DNA of 57,500 nucleotides from Bacillus xiapuensis (lineage in GTDB: Bacteria; Bacillota; Bacilli; Bacillales; Domibacillaceae). The translations under genes were made by a program, and so were the position numbers. Where the stretch lies: positions 25,233-82,732 of the forward strand of contig NZ_KZ454939.1 of NCBI RefSeq assembly GCF_002797355.1. Reading direction: 5' to 3'. The notes beneath the pieces are model-generated. The model ran no database searches and was not told the origin of the DNA. It saw only the letters and a list, made by a program, of their open reading frames with translations. Of the stretch, positions 1 to 8,529 are shown one piece after another; the stretch's first letter is position 1; each line of letters opens with the position of its first letter.

Positions 1-2
1 CC

Positions 3-197
3 AAGTTAGAAGGCATTAAGGTTGAATATGTGAATCCTGTTTATACGAGTCAAACATGTCCTAACTGTTCTGAAAAGAACAAAGCACAAGACCGCAAATA
101 CAAGTGTAAATGCGGATTCGAGAAACATCGTGATCTAGTAGGTGCTATGAATATTCGATGTGCACCTGTGATTGATGGTAATAGTCAATCAGCATAG
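3..197 (+). pseudogene. tnpB: TnpB (IS200/IS605 family) C-terminal part, cut by window edge
   Basis: An open frame running in from the left edge encodes the last 64 residues of a TnpB/OrfB protein. Visible are a Cys4 zinc-finger pattern (CPNC followed about 18 residues later by CKC) and the RuvC-III-like motif DLVGAMNI, whose Asp is the last catalytic acidic residue of the family. TnpB is an RNA-guided nuclease carried by IS200/IS605 transposons and uses an omega-RNA made from the element's right end. The N-terminal part, and any tnpA, lie outside the window, so I cannot say whether the gene is complete. The element's right end follows directly. Confidence 0.85.
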
Positions 198-353
198 GGA
201 ACTATAGGTTCTGCCCTATGAGGGGCAATGAGATGCCCTCATCTTGAAGGCTGTTCAAAACAGAAATGGACTGCGAACGCTTAGTCATTCAAGAATCCCA
301 CCCGTTTAACCGTAAGGTTTAGGGCTTGCGTCTTTAGACGTGGGAGTCTCAAA
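198..353 (+). ncRNA. Right end of the tnpB element, probable omega-RNA scaffold
   Basis: The 156 bases between the tnpB stop and the broken copper-protein gene form the right end of the element. They finish with a CGTC-TTTA-GACG mini-hairpin and GGGAGTCTCAAA. In this family the 3' part of tnpB plus the right end is transcribed as the omega-RNA, and the guide is copied from the flanking DNA, here the bases after 353. The final 25 bases (329-353) recur exactly at 28153-28177 and 35755-35779. The RNA is inferred from the family; the boundary at 353 comes from where the interrupted gene resumes. Confidence 0.55.
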
Positions 354-407
354 GGTTTCCATACAGGCAAGACAAGCTTTCATACATTCTTCATAGGTTG
401 AGTTCAT
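354..407 (-). pseudogene. 5' fragment of a four-helix-bundle copper-binding (DUF326/Csp-like) gene, cut by the tnpB element
   Basis: On the minus strand a good GGGGGAA ribosome site precedes ATG at 407. The 18 codons read MNSTYEECMKACLACMET, then run into the transposon end. This closely matches the first residues of the intact DUF326 gene at 47077-47403 (MNTQYEECIKACLECMEAC), including the CxxxC spacing. The rest of the gene would lie left of the insertion, outside the window. The reading is direct; the copper-storage role is inferred from the Cys-rich Csp/DUF326 family. Confidence 0.8.
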
Positions 408-550
408 ATGAAGATTCCCCCTTTTATTTTTTCATCACTTATCATCTTCCCATTGCCTTTCTTTTTTAACGTTTTCCGGCGAACTCCTTAAAATCTGCAC
501 AAAAAATTAATGTTGATCCATTATGATGAAAACAATTAAAGATAAAAGCG

Positions 551-1939
551 GTGATAATGATCAATAAAATAACGGTAAAATTAGGCATTTGGTTTTTCTT
601 TGTTATGCTGATTATTGAGGTGTGCCTTTTCTTTTTTCTACATACAAGGATGGTGAAAAATCGGGTGGAGGAAGAGCTGATTGCCTTGCTGGCGCGAGGA
701 AATAATCATCGGGAGGTACTGGAGGATTCATACAACGAAGAAACACTTCGGCACATTGCTGTGATGGAAAGAAATGCCGATACCGAAGTGGTGATTACCG
801 ACCAAAGCAAGAAAATCATCATTTCTTCTTCCGGGTTAGACACGGACACGGAGGAAATGGATCTTTTGTCAAAGAACATTTCTGCTGTTCCTCGTGAGGG
901 GATGGTGCTTGAGAACAGATGGAGGAGTGGGAAATATATTTCCACGGTCAGCCCTTACGCTGTAAGTAATCAACAAAAAGGATATGTGTTCATGTTTAAA
1001 AGCACGGATCAGGTGCAAGGGTTAATTTCAAGGTTAAACCATAATTTTCTTATGGCGGCTGTCTTAACCGTTAGCCTTTTAATATTGACTATTCTTTTTC
1101 TGACTAAGTTTATCACTACCCCTCTTATACGCATGAAGAAGGCAACGGAAAAGTTAAGCCGAGGTGACCTTTCTGTTCATTTGCCGGATATGGGGGAGGA
1201 TGAATTAGGAGAGCTATCACGGTCGATCACGATCCTTGCTCAGAATTTGAAGCACTTGAAAGAAGAAAGAAGTGAATTTCTGTCTAGTATTTCTCATGAA
1301 TTAAGAACGCCATTAACCTATATTAAAGGATATGCGGATGTCGCGCGTCGAAAAGAGATCAAGGATCATGATCGGGAGCGTTACCTTGGTATTATTTATG
1401 AGGAAGCGGAAAAGCTGGCTGCTATGATCAAGGATTTATTTGATTTAGCAAAGATTGATCAAAACAACTTTATCATCCAGCGGGAGAAGGTGCCGTTAGC
1501 TCCGTATCTAAACAGCATTTGCGAAAAGATGCGGCCAGCCTTTAAGGATCATGGGATGGGCCTTGAATTAATCGGCGGTGAAGGAATAGAAGTCTTTATT
1601 GATCCCGTAAGATTTGAACAGGTTTTTTTGAATTTATTTGATAATGCCATTAAGTATTCAGATCCGAACACGACAACGAGAGTGATCGTGGCAAGAGAAA
1701 AGAAGAATATTTTTATTGAAGTCAGAGATGAAGGACGAGGAATTCCTCCGGAAGAACTTCCTTTTGTATTTGAGCGATTTTTTAGAGTGGATAAATCCCG
1801 CTCCCGAGGTTTAGGAGGAACGGGGTTGGGCTTGTCGATCGTTAAAGAACTGGTAGAAGCGCATGAAGGACGTGTGAAGGTGAAAAGTCAACTGGAAAAA
1901 GGAAGTTCATTTTTCATTCACATCAAGGAGGAGACGTAA
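551..1939 (+). CDS. Sensor histidine kinase with HAMP domain
   Basis: Membrane sensor kinase of the HisKA class, 462 aa. TM1 is near residues 11-30, an extracytoplasmic sensor region of about 130 residues follows, TM2 is near 167-185, and the HAMP domain spans about 186-240. The phospho-acceptor is His249 in SSISHELRTP. The ATPase domain has the N box (NLFDNAIKYS, about 361-370), DEGRG (about 393) and GLGGTGLGLSIV. It autophosphorylates and passes phosphate to the regulator encoded next, which overlaps its stop by one base (TAATG). The listed start is GTG 551; ATG 557 is an equally possible start. The signal is unknown. The neighbouring broken copper-protein gene hints at metal or envelope stress, but only as inference. 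Confidence 0.9.
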   Translation: MIMINKITVKLGIWFFFVMLIIEVCLFFFLHTRMVKNRVEEELIALLARGNNHREVLEDSYNEETLRHIAVMERNADTEVVITDQSKKIIISSSGLDTDTEEMDLLSKNISAVPREGMVLENRWRSGKYISTVSPYAVSNQQKGYVFMFKSTDQVQGLISRLNHNFLMAAVLTVSLLILTILFLTKFITTPLIRMKKATEKLSRGDLSVHLPDMGEDELGELSRSITILAQNLKHLKEERSEFLSSISHELRTPLTYIKGYADVARRKEIKDHDRERYLGIIYEEAEKLAAMIKDLFDLAKIDQNNFIIQREKVPLAPYLNSICEKMRPAFKDHGMGLELIGGEGIEVFIDPVRFEQVFLNLFDNAIKYSDPNTTTRVIVAREKKNIFIEVRDEGRGIPPEELPFVFERFFRVDKSRSRGLGGTGLGLSIVKELVEAHEGRVKVKSQLEKGSSFFIHIKEET

Positions 1940-2625
1940 TGAAAACAATCTTACTGGTGGATGATGAAGCAAGGATGCTGGATTTGCTTGCGATTTACCT
2001 CGCGCCGTTTTATCGGTGTGTTCAAGTGAATTCTGGTGTGAAGGCCATTGAATATATGAAAACGGATCATGCGGATCTTATTCTGTTAGATGTGATGATG
2101 CCAGAATTGGATGGCTGGGGCACCTGCAGACAAATCAGAGAGCTCTCAGATGTTCCTGTTATTATGTTGACCGCAAGAAATGAGAAGGCTGATGTTGTCA
2201 AGGGATTGCGAATCGGAGCGGATGATTATGTAACCAAACCGTTTGATGAAGCAGAGCTGCTTGCGCGAATTGAAGCCGTCATTCGGCGAGGGAAAGGGAA
2301 GAGCAAGACAAAAATAGAATTTAAAAAGCTGGTATGGGATGAGGAGAAGCATGAATTAACTTACAAGGGAAATGGAATTCAGGTCACTCCAAAAGAGTTC
2401 TCCTTGCTGGGGCTACTGCTGTCGCACCCAAATAAAGTTTTTTCAAGAGCTCATTTAATTGAAGCTATTTGGGGAAATGATGCTTTTACAGAAGATCGGA
2501 CGGTCGATTCACATATTCGTAATATCCGCGAGAAATTAAGACAGGTGAACTTCCCGGTGGATTCGCATCTAACGACCGTTTGGGGAGTAGGCTATAAGTG
2601 GACGGCCAAGAAGGAATATGTATAA
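1939..2625 (+). CDS. OmpR/PhoB-family response regulator
   Basis: 228 aa. The receiver domain has the acidic pair Asp8/Asp9, phospho-acceptor Asp51 in LLDVMMPELDG, and the conserved Lys in VTKPFDEAE. A winged-helix DNA-binding domain occupies about 125-225 (TPKEFSLLGLLLSHPNKVFSR; DRTVDSHIRNIREKL). The ATG shares its A with the kinase stop codon, so the two genes are translationally coupled and form a two-component system. Target genes cannot be read from the sequence. The DUF302 gene 78 bases downstream lies in the same direction and is a candidate member of the operon. Confidence 0.92.
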   Translation: MKTILLVDDEARMLDLLAIYLAPFYRCVQVNSGVKAIEYMKTDHADLILLDVMMPELDGWGTCRQIRELSDVPVIMLTARNEKADVVKGLRIGADDYVTKPFDEAELLARIEAVIRRGKGKSKTKIEFKKLVWDEEKHELTYKGNGIQVTPKEFSLLGLLLSHPNKVFSRAHLIEAIWGNDAFTEDRTVDSHIRNIREKLRQVNFPVDSHLTTVWGVGYKWTAKKEYV

Positions 2626-2703
2626 GAGAGGCATAAAATTAAGGTGGATAGGGAAGTAGAGTAGAGAAGCTAAAAATGTACGCTTACAGAAAGGCGGATA
2701 ACG

Positions 2704-3084
2704 ATGTTTCACTATACGAAAGAAGTCTCGGTTTCAATGAAGGAAGCGATCACCAAGTTGGAAGAGTCTTTAAAAAGTGAAAAATTTGGTGTGTTATGGC
2801 AGCTGGATCTTAAAGATAAGCTCCATGAAAAAGGCGTAAACCTTGATCAGAGATGTAAGGTGCTTGAGGTATGCAACCCGCATGAAGCGAAAAAAGTACT
2901 CGAAGAAGAAAGTCTGGCAGCCTATTTTCTTCCATGCAAAATCGTCGTCTATGAAGAGAACGGCCAAACAAAAATCGGAATGCCGAAACCAACGGCACTT
3001 ATCGAAATGCTCGAAAATCAAAACCTGAAAGAAATTGCCGCAGATATTGAGAAAAGACTGATTGGCTGTATTGATGCGGTCTAG
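2704..3084 (+). CDS. DUF302-family protein
   Basis: 126 aa, soluble, no signal peptide. The pattern (N-terminal beta-strand, a long amphipathic helix, FGVLWQLDLKDKLHEKG, then VCNPHEAKKVLEEE and a strand rich in IVVYEE) fits the DUF302 family, whose biochemical function is unknown. It has a GGCGG-type ribosome site and lies 78 bases after the response regulator, followed by a strong terminator, so it may close the two-component operon. DUF302 genes occur next to metal, sulfur or redox genes in other bacteria; nothing here proves that role. Confidence 0.8.
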   Translation: MFHYTKEVSVSMKEAITKLEESLKSEKFGVLWQLDLKDKLHEKGVNLDQRCKVLEVCNPHEAKKVLEEESLAAYFLPCKIVVYEENGQTKIGMPKPTALIEMLENQNLKEIAADIEKRLIGCIDAV

Positions 3085-3103
3085 GAATTTTTTTGCTGAA
3101 CGG

Positions 3104-3154
3104 AAGCAGCTGTCTCACAAAGGTCACACCCTTTTTTGAGACAGCTGCTTTTTT
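3104..3154 (+). terminator. Rho-independent terminator after the DUF302 gene
   Basis: Stem AAGCAGCTGTCTCA (3104-3117) pairs with TGAGACAGCTGCTT (3137-3150), with T-rich sequence after the stem. It closes the kinase/regulator/DUF302 unit. Confidence 0.9.
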
Positions 3155-3353
3155 ATCTATTTACATCAAGAAAATTGAATCATTTAAAGCTATCAAGCAT
3201 TTCTGCTTAATGGGGAATGCTTTTATCTTTGTATAAAAACTAAAATATTTTTATAAAACGATAAAAAAATAACGAAAAGGAATAATTATTTATTGTAAAA
3301 CAACAAAACTGTTGTTAGAATTAAATTGAAAATAACTAGGAGAGGTGCTCTTT

Positions 3354-3407
3354 ATGAAACATGGTTCAACATTCGATATAAAATCAGAAAATGACTTAAC
3401 GGTCTGA
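3354..3407 (+). pseudogene. 17-codon ORF, probably the 3' remnant of a yoaS-like (DUF2975) gene
   Basis: An AGGAGAGGTG ribosome site is followed by ATG 3354 and 17 codons, MKHGSTFDIKSENDLTV. The stop overlaps the ribosome site of the next gene. DUF2975 membrane proteins usually end in a similar (K)xENDLT(V/I) tail, and in B. subtilis the order is yoaS (DUF2975), yozG, yoaT; the two following genes here match yozG and yoaT. I infer a deletion that joined the start of yoaS to its last codons. It could instead serve as a leader peptide that couples translation to the regulator. Confidence 0.5.
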
Positions 3408-3417
3408 GGGGATGAAT

Positions 3418-3642
3418 ATGGAAATTATAATCAATGTGGATGTAATGCTGGTGAAAAGGAAAATAAGCGTAACAGAACTTTCAGAAAGGGTTGGAATCAC
3501 GATGGCTAACCTTTCTATATTGAAAAATGGAAAGGCAAAAGCGCTTAGATTATCAACTTTAGATGCGATTTGTAAGGCGTTAGAGTGCCAGCCCGGAGAT
3601 ATTTTATTGTATCGAAGTGATGAAGATATACAGGGTTCATAA
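3418..3642 (+). CDS. yozG: XRE-family small HTH regulator (YozG-like)
   Basis: 74 aa single-domain Cro/C1-type regulator: VDVMLVKRKISVTELSERVG with helix-turn-helix VGITMANLSILKNGKAKALR, then LDAICKALECQPGDIL. This is the HTH_26 type usually paired with DUF2975 genes. I prefer ATG 3418, six bases after GAGGGG, to the upstream ATG 3412, which lies directly against that site. It probably controls the small operon it sits in. The gene symbol rests on synteny with the YoaT-like gene that follows. Confidence 0.8.
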   Translation: MEIIINVDVMLVKRKISVTELSERVGITMANLSILKNGKAKALRLSTLDAICKALECQPGDILLYRSDEDIQGS

Positions 3643-3657
3643 AGTGAGGTGAAAATC

Positions 3658-4449
3658 ATGGGAGCACTAAAACAACTCGTTCGTTTTGGCTGGGAGCAGG
3701 CCCTATCATGTTTGTTTCCTGCCGTTATTTTTGCTTCTTTGGCTTTGACGCAAATCATGCCATTTCCCTTCCTGCCAAGGTATGACTGGATGCTCATCAT
3801 CTGTCTTTTGATGCAGTGGTGGATGGTGCGTTCTGGGCTTGAAACGCGGGATGAATTAAAGGTCATCACATTGTTCCATGTGATTGGGCTTGCTCTCGAA
3901 CTTTTTAAGGTACATATGGGTTCCTGGTCTTATCCAGAGGAAGGATATTTTAAAATTTTTGGAGTGCCTTTGTATAGCGGTTTTATGTACGCAAGTGTAG
4001 CGAGTTATCTGTGTCAAGCGTGGAGAAGGCTAAAGGTTGAACTGGTTAAGTGGCCACCGCTTGTGGCAGTTGTGCCTCTTGCAGCTATGATTTATTTGAA
4101 TTTTTTCACTCACCATTACTGGATGGATGTCCGCTGGTGGTTATCTGGGATTGTCATTATGGTTTTTTGGCAATCATGGGTCAAATACGAGGTTGGTGGA
4201 ATTCGTTACCGTATGCCACTTGCACTTTCTTTTGTGCTGATCGGTTTTTTTATCTGGATTGCTGAAAATATCGCAACGTTTTTTGGGGCTTGGGAATACC
4301 CAAACCAAACCGATGCATGGAGTCTCGTTCATTTGGGAAAGGTGAGTTCATGGCTCTTATTAGTGATTGTTAGCTTTCTTATCGTAGCGACATTAAAGCA
4401 AGTGAAGGGAGAAAGCTCTAATAAAATAAATACAAGTCGACTTTTATAA
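3658..4449 (+). CDS. yoaT: DUF817 membrane protein (YoaT-like)
   Basis: About 263 aa with roughly eight predicted membrane helices. Conserved DUF817 features include the motif ETRDELKVITLFHVIGLALELFK broken by charged residues, GSWSYPE, GVPLYSGFMYASV and FFGAWEYPN. Function is unknown. ATG 3658 is chosen because GAGGTG lies six bases upstream; an in-frame GTG at 3649 falls inside that site. It follows the yozG-like gene by 15 bases, in the same order as the B. subtilis yoaS-yozG-yoaT locus. Confidence 0.82.
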   Translation: MGALKQLVRFGWEQALSCLFPAVIFASLALTQIMPFPFLPRYDWMLIICLLMQWWMVRSGLETRDELKVITLFHVIGLALELFKVHMGSWSYPEEGYFKIFGVPLYSGFMYASVASYLCQAWRRLKVELVKWPPLVAVVPLAAMIYLNFFTHHYWMDVRWWLSGIVIMVFWQSWVKYEVGGIRYRMPLALSFVLIGFFIWIAENIATFFGAWEYPNQTDAWSLVHLGKVSSWLLLVIVSFLIVATLKQVKGESSNKINTSRLL

Positions 4450-5037
4450 CGATTATGTAAAGAACTGAACATCCTGCGTCCGCAAAGGAAAAAAAGAATC
4501 TTCATCCTAGAAAACTTGCACGAGATCGTTCCATAGCTGAATCCAACCAATTATAGGAAATGGGCAGAGTATACGGTTAGTTCAAAGGAAAAGATCGATT
4601 TTGCTTTACGCCCTTCATCATTAATGAAAGGTTTTGGGTGTTTGGATAACTAATGAATCAGCATATAGGCCATTAAAGCGGAAAAAGACTGATATTAATA
4701 CCACATTTTCAGCTTTATAAAATAAAATTAGCAAAAAAAGACTTCAGTGACCCGGTGAGCTTTCTGCATGTACGCAGTCTCCTCTGCCGGTATATGACGT
4801 AAGAAGGTCACGAAACGAACTTCTCGCCCTCCGTCACACCTCGGGTTACGCCTGTGACAAATGTTGTAATCATTTAATCCGGCACAGCTCTGCGTTTTCC
4901 TTCATCCGAATTACGAGGCCCATGGGGAATTATGGACAATCAAAATATAAAAAAATATTGTAACGAATCCATGCATTTTTGGATATATAGATGATTAAAC
5001 GTTTTAGATGCTTGCTCAATATATGGAATGGAGGTAA
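4450..5037. other. Long intergenic region without a recognisable gene
   Basis: No convincing coding frame in 588 bases. The stretch about 4740-4900 is GC-richer. On the minus strand it contains a GATGAAGGAAAAC segment also found in the intergenic repeat copy near 22640, so it may be a divergent inverted member of that repeat family. The last 80 bases should hold the promoter of the sigma-factor operon; TGTAAC at about 4959 is a possible ECF-type -35 element, but I could not pair it with a clear -10. Confidence 0.4.
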
Positions 5038-5538
5038 ATGGTGAATATAGAAGATGTCTATCAGGAATATGCGAGCTTTGTCTATAAATACTTATTAACC
5101 CTGACAAATGATGCTCAATTCTCTGAAGAATTAACGCAAGAGACATTTTATCAAGCGATTAAGTCTATCGATCACTTTCACGATCATGGAAAAGCAAAGT
5201 TTTCTACGTGGTTATGTGCTATTGCGAAAAATGTCTGGCTGCAAGAACTAAATCGCGAAAAGAAAAGAAATCAGTTAGCAAATTCACTCAGTGAAGAAGA
5301 TGCCACAACGTATAACTTAGAAGAAGAGTTTTTTAAGAATGAGGATAAAATTAATTTTTTCAAACAAGCACATAAACTGAGTGAGAAAAAGCGGGAAATT
5401 CTTTATCTGAGGTTATTAGGAGATCTATCCTTTAAGGAGATAGGTGCCATTTTTGGAGAATCGGAGACTTGGGCCAGAGTAACATTTTATCGGGCAAAAC
5501 AAGAACTGCGAAAGGGTGATATAAGCAATGAATCATGA
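5038..5538 (+). CDS. ECF-type RNA polymerase sigma factor
   Basis: 166 aa. Region 2 covers about 8-80 (YQEYASFVYKYLLTLTNDAQFSEELTQETFYQAI, then FSTWLCAIAKNVW), followed by a short linker. Region 4 spans about 108-158 (LSEKKREILYLRLLGDLSFKEIGAIFG with the HTH ESETWARVTFYRAKQEL). The anti-sigma gene starts 11 bases inside its 3' end, as in co-translated sigma/anti-sigma pairs. Start is ATG 5038; GTG 5041 fits the GGAGGT spacing slightly better. It probably drives its own operon, including the ABC exporter. It belongs to the family that includes SigY, SigV and YlaC-type regulators; I cannot assign one. Confidence 0.9.
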   Translation: MVNIEDVYQEYASFVYKYLLTLTNDAQFSEELTQETFYQAIKSIDHFHDHGKAKFSTWLCAIAKNVWLQELNREKKRNQLANSLSEEDATTYNLEEEFFKNEDKINFFKQAHKLSEKKREILYLRLLGDLSFKEIGAIFGESETWARVTFYRAKQELRKGDISNES

Positions 5539-6211
5539 TGTTTTTAAAGATTTAGCACCAAATTATATCGAAAAGTTAACAAGTGAAGAAACCAATAAGC
5601 AGATGGAAAAGCATATGGAACAATGTGAAGAATGCCGTGAGTATATAAAGGGAATGCAGGAAGACTTGTCAGTAAAACGTACTCGCGAATACAAAAAGGA
5701 AAATAGAAACATTGATTATTTAAAAAAGGTACGTTCAAAAAACAGGAAAAAGATTTTTACTATTGCAGGATCACTCGTTTCTCTTTTTCTTATTCTGTCC
5801 ATTGGTTACTATGTCCTCTTTGTTCACATGTGGATAGCAGATAAAAATAATGTGGACACAAGCATCCAACAAAAAGGAGCAACCGTAACGGTTTCCTTTC
5901 AATCCAAACAGGACAATCGATATCTTGTAGCTATGAGACACGAAGAGAAACAGGGTTATATCGATGGGATTATCATTTATGAGAATTGGAATATTTTTAG
6001 TGATTCGAAACTCAATCAATTTTCAGAATTAGCAAAGGCTCGTCAAAATGGAGACAGCATCACCTATACTTTCTTGGATGAAAACACTTTATTATTGGAC
6101 AATGGTGAAAAAAAGAAATTAACAGATGAAGATAAAATACGGATTCAATACAAAGACAGTGCGAAAGAAATACGATTAAAGGATTTATATAACGCTAAGA
6201 ATAGCCGTTAA
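5528..6211 (+). CDS. Membrane anti-sigma factor with zinc-finger N-terminus
   Basis: 227 aa. The cytoplasmic N-terminus has the ZAS-type pattern KHMEQCEECREY (His-x3-Cys-x2-Cys), which binds the cognate sigma factor. One membrane helix lies at about 80-103 (KIFTIAGSLVSLFLILSIGYYVLFV), and an extracellular sensor domain of about 120 residues follows. It overlaps the sigma gene by 11 bases. Release of the sigma factor probably depends on an envelope signal, perhaps one that the downstream ABC transporter exports. The extracellular part is not a family I recognise. Confidence 0.87.
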   Translation: MNHDVFKDLAPNYIEKLTSEETNKQMEKHMEQCEECREYIKGMQEDLSVKRTREYKKENRNIDYLKKVRSKNRKKIFTIAGSLVSLFLILSIGYYVLFVHMWIADKNNVDTSIQQKGATVTVSFQSKQDNRYLVAMRHEEKQGYIDGIIIYENWNIFSDSKLNQFSELAKARQNGDSITYTFLDENTLLLDNGEKKKLTDEDKIRIQYKDSAKEIRLKDLYNAKNSR

Positions 6212-6227
6212 TGGGAGCTGCATTCAC

Positions 6228-7085
6228 ATGACTTTAGAAATCAAAAGTATAACAAAAGGATTTGAAAATACAACGGTATTAAAGGACATTTCCCTCGTGC
6301 TTGAACCAGGTGTTTATGGCTTGCTTGGAGCAAACGGCTCAGGGAAAACGACATTCATGCGTATTATTTGCGGCGTAATGAAGGCGGATAAGGGTTCCAT
6401 TATTTACAATGGTGAAAACACGAATGAGAAGCCCGATTTCTTTCGGGCTGTACTGGGGTTCTTGCCTCAGGACTTTCGATATTACCCTGAATTTACAGGA
6501 CTCAAATTTTTATTATATATGGCAGCGTTAAAAGAAATAGACAATCAAAAGGCTAAAGAGAAGTGTAATGAATTATTACATTTGGTGGGGTTAGAAGATG
6601 TAAAAAATAAAAAAATCAAGAAATACTCAGGTGGTATGAAACAGCGTTTAGGCATTGCACAAGCCATGATAAACGATCCCAAAGTACTGATTTTAGATGA
6701 ACCCACAGTTGGGTTAGACCCAAAAGAAAGGGTTCGGTTTAGAAACCTAATCAGCTCCTTTTCAAAAGAAAAAATTATTATCCTATCCACTCATATTGTT
6801 TCGGATGTTGAATATATTGCGGATGAAATTTTAATGTTGAATCACGGAAAAATTGAAAACAGAGGAAGCGCGACAGAACTTGTGAAAGAAATTGAAGGAC
6901 AGGTTTGGGAATGTGTTGTGCAGCCAGCCGCTGCCAGAGAAATGAGAACAAAATATGTGGTGAGTAATGAGAAACATGAAGCCGAAGGAATGACTTTACG
7001 AATTGTCTCGAAAGAACAGCCGATAGAGAATGCGAAAAAGGTTCAACCTACATTAGAAGATTTGTATTTATATTATATAAGATAG
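6228..7085 (+). CDS. ABC transporter ATP-binding protein
   Basis: 285 aa nucleotide-binding subunit. Walker A GANGSGKT is at about 34-41, the Q-loop is in GFLPQDFRYYP, the signature is YSGGMKQR, Walker B with D-loop is LILDEPTVGLDP, and the H-loop is ILSTHIVSD. About 60 extra C-terminal residues are typical of ABC-2 exporters for peptides or antibiotics. It starts 16 bases after the anti-sigma gene, and its permease follows after 11 bases, so it is part of the sigma-controlled operon. Confidence 0.92.
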   Translation: MTLEIKSITKGFENTTVLKDISLVLEPGVYGLLGANGSGKTTFMRIICGVMKADKGSIIYNGENTNEKPDFFRAVLGFLPQDFRYYPEFTGLKFLLYMAALKEIDNQKAKEKCNELLHLVGLEDVKNKKIKKYSGGMKQRLGIAQAMINDPKVLILDEPTVGLDPKERVRFRNLISSFSKEKIIILSTHIVSDVEYIADEILMLNHGKIENRGSATELVKEIEGQVWECVVQPAAAREMRTKYVVSNEKHEAEGMTLRIVSKEQPIENAKKVQPTLEDLYLYYIR

Positions 7086-7096
7086 AGAGTGGTAAA

Positions 7097-8254
7097 ATGC
7101 TTACGCTTATAAAATTTGAGCTGGATAAATTGGTAAGGAATAAGACTTTTCTTATAACAAGTGTTATTTCGTTGTTGGCTATTGCTGGCATATTCTTGGT
7201 GGGTTATTATTATTCACAAGTTTCTTATGTGGAACAAAAAAATGCAGATAAGGGCTATCCAGAATTTTATTCAGAGATTACTAATAAATATGCTGGGGAG
7301 TTTAATGATCAAAAAGTCGAAGAGGTTTTAACAGACTATATGGATAGATACCAGAGTCATGTTGATGAAGAGAAAAGACCTTTTGATGTGTTTTCTTACT
7401 ATATTGGAGATATCTTTTTCCCTAAAGAAGAAGATGTCTATTTAAAAATGAATGAAGCAATGGAAAGTGGAGAAAAAATAACCTTCGATCAACTTGATAT
7501 CAGAAGTGTGCAGGAGGTTGGATTTGCAAGTTTCGATAAACCTTTAAAGCTTGGCGCTTACAATACGTGGGGGGATTTATTTTCAGTTACGAACAGTATC
7601 TTTCTTCTCTCATGCTTGTTAATTATTTTTATTTGTTCCTCTGTTTTTTCTAATGATTCTGCCAGCAATATTAATCAACTGTTACTCTCCACAAAACATG
7701 GAAGAGGAAAATTGACGGCGGCAAAGATTATGGCGGCAACAGGGATTTCCATTCCAATATTTGCAGCTATTCAGTTGATTTCATTTCTTTTCTTCTATTA
7801 CTATCATGGTATTAGTGGATGGGATGCTAGTATTCAAACTAATTTTTCTTTTAAGCTATACGATTTTCCTATGGAAATGAACAACCTGCAAGTTTACCTT
7901 TTAGTAATCGGTGTTCAGATGATAGGGGTACTTTTAATAGTAGGTATGACATTGCTCATATCATCTATGACGAAATCTCCATTTATTTCGTTAGCCACTT
8001 CTTTAGGAGCTTTTTTCTTACCGTATTTGCTGGGGAAAATATTTCAAACGGGAACAATGGCGAAAATACTGAATCTATTTCCTATACAGCATTATCAGGT
8101 GGAAGACATGCTAACAATCATGGAGACAGACTTCGTGTACTTTTTACATGCTTTTATTCCCAATGTTATTTTAACGATTTGTTTTGCGCTAGTTATCAAG
8201 ATTACAGCTGATTTAATCATTTATTTTAGAATGAAGTATTTGCAAGTAAAGTAA
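7097..8254 (+). CDS. ABC-2 type permease
   Basis: 385 aa. One N-terminal membrane helix at about 18-40 is followed by an extracytoplasmic loop of about 120 residues rich in Tyr, Glu and Lys. About five further helices lie in the C-terminal half (SVTNSIFLLSCLLIIFICSSVF, IPIFAAIQLISFLFFYYY, VYLLVIGVQMIGVLLIVGM and others). This is the layout of exporters partnered with a separate ATPase. It is the last gene of the sigma/anti-sigma/ABC operon. The substrate is unknown; antimicrobial peptide resistance is a reasonable guess. Confidence 0.87.
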   Translation: MLTLIKFELDKLVRNKTFLITSVISLLAIAGIFLVGYYYSQVSYVEQKNADKGYPEFYSEITNKYAGEFNDQKVEEVLTDYMDRYQSHVDEEKRPFDVFSYYIGDIFFPKEEDVYLKMNEAMESGEKITFDQLDIRSVQEVGFASFDKPLKLGAYNTWGDLFSVTNSIFLLSCLLIIFICSSVFSNDSASNINQLLLSTKHGRGKLTAAKIMAATGISIPIFAAIQLISFLFFYYYHGISGWDASIQTNFSFKLYDFPMEMNNLQVYLLVIGVQMIGVLLIVGMTLLISSMTKSPFISLATSLGAFFLPYLLGKIFQTGTMAKILNLFPIQHYQVEDMLTIMETDFVYFLHAFIPNVILTICFALVIKITADLIIYFRMKYLQVK

Positions 8255-8397
8255 ATTTGAAAATTTTTATTAACTTTTGCTCATAATAGAAAGATCGTTG
8301 TTTTCTTCCATTGTTCAGGATAAAAGGATAAGAAGTGGATATTAATGATAGTGGCGATCTTTGAAACAAAATCACGATGCTGAAAAAATTTGATTAA

Positions 8398-8429
8398 AAA
8401 TTCCTGTGTTACTATGCAGGATTTTTTTT
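8398..8429 (+). terminator. Probable terminator of the sigma-factor operon
   Basis: Short stem TCCTG / CAGGA with a 10-base loop, flanked by A-rich sequence and followed by T8. The short stem makes it moderate strength only. Confidence 0.5.
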
Positions 8430-8529
8430 GTCATAACGGTTCATATAAACGGGCATCGGCAGCAGGGAGAGAAGCTGGAATGGAGATCTGCTTTTTTATC
8501 ACTAATTTAGTATTTATCCTGCCGTATTA

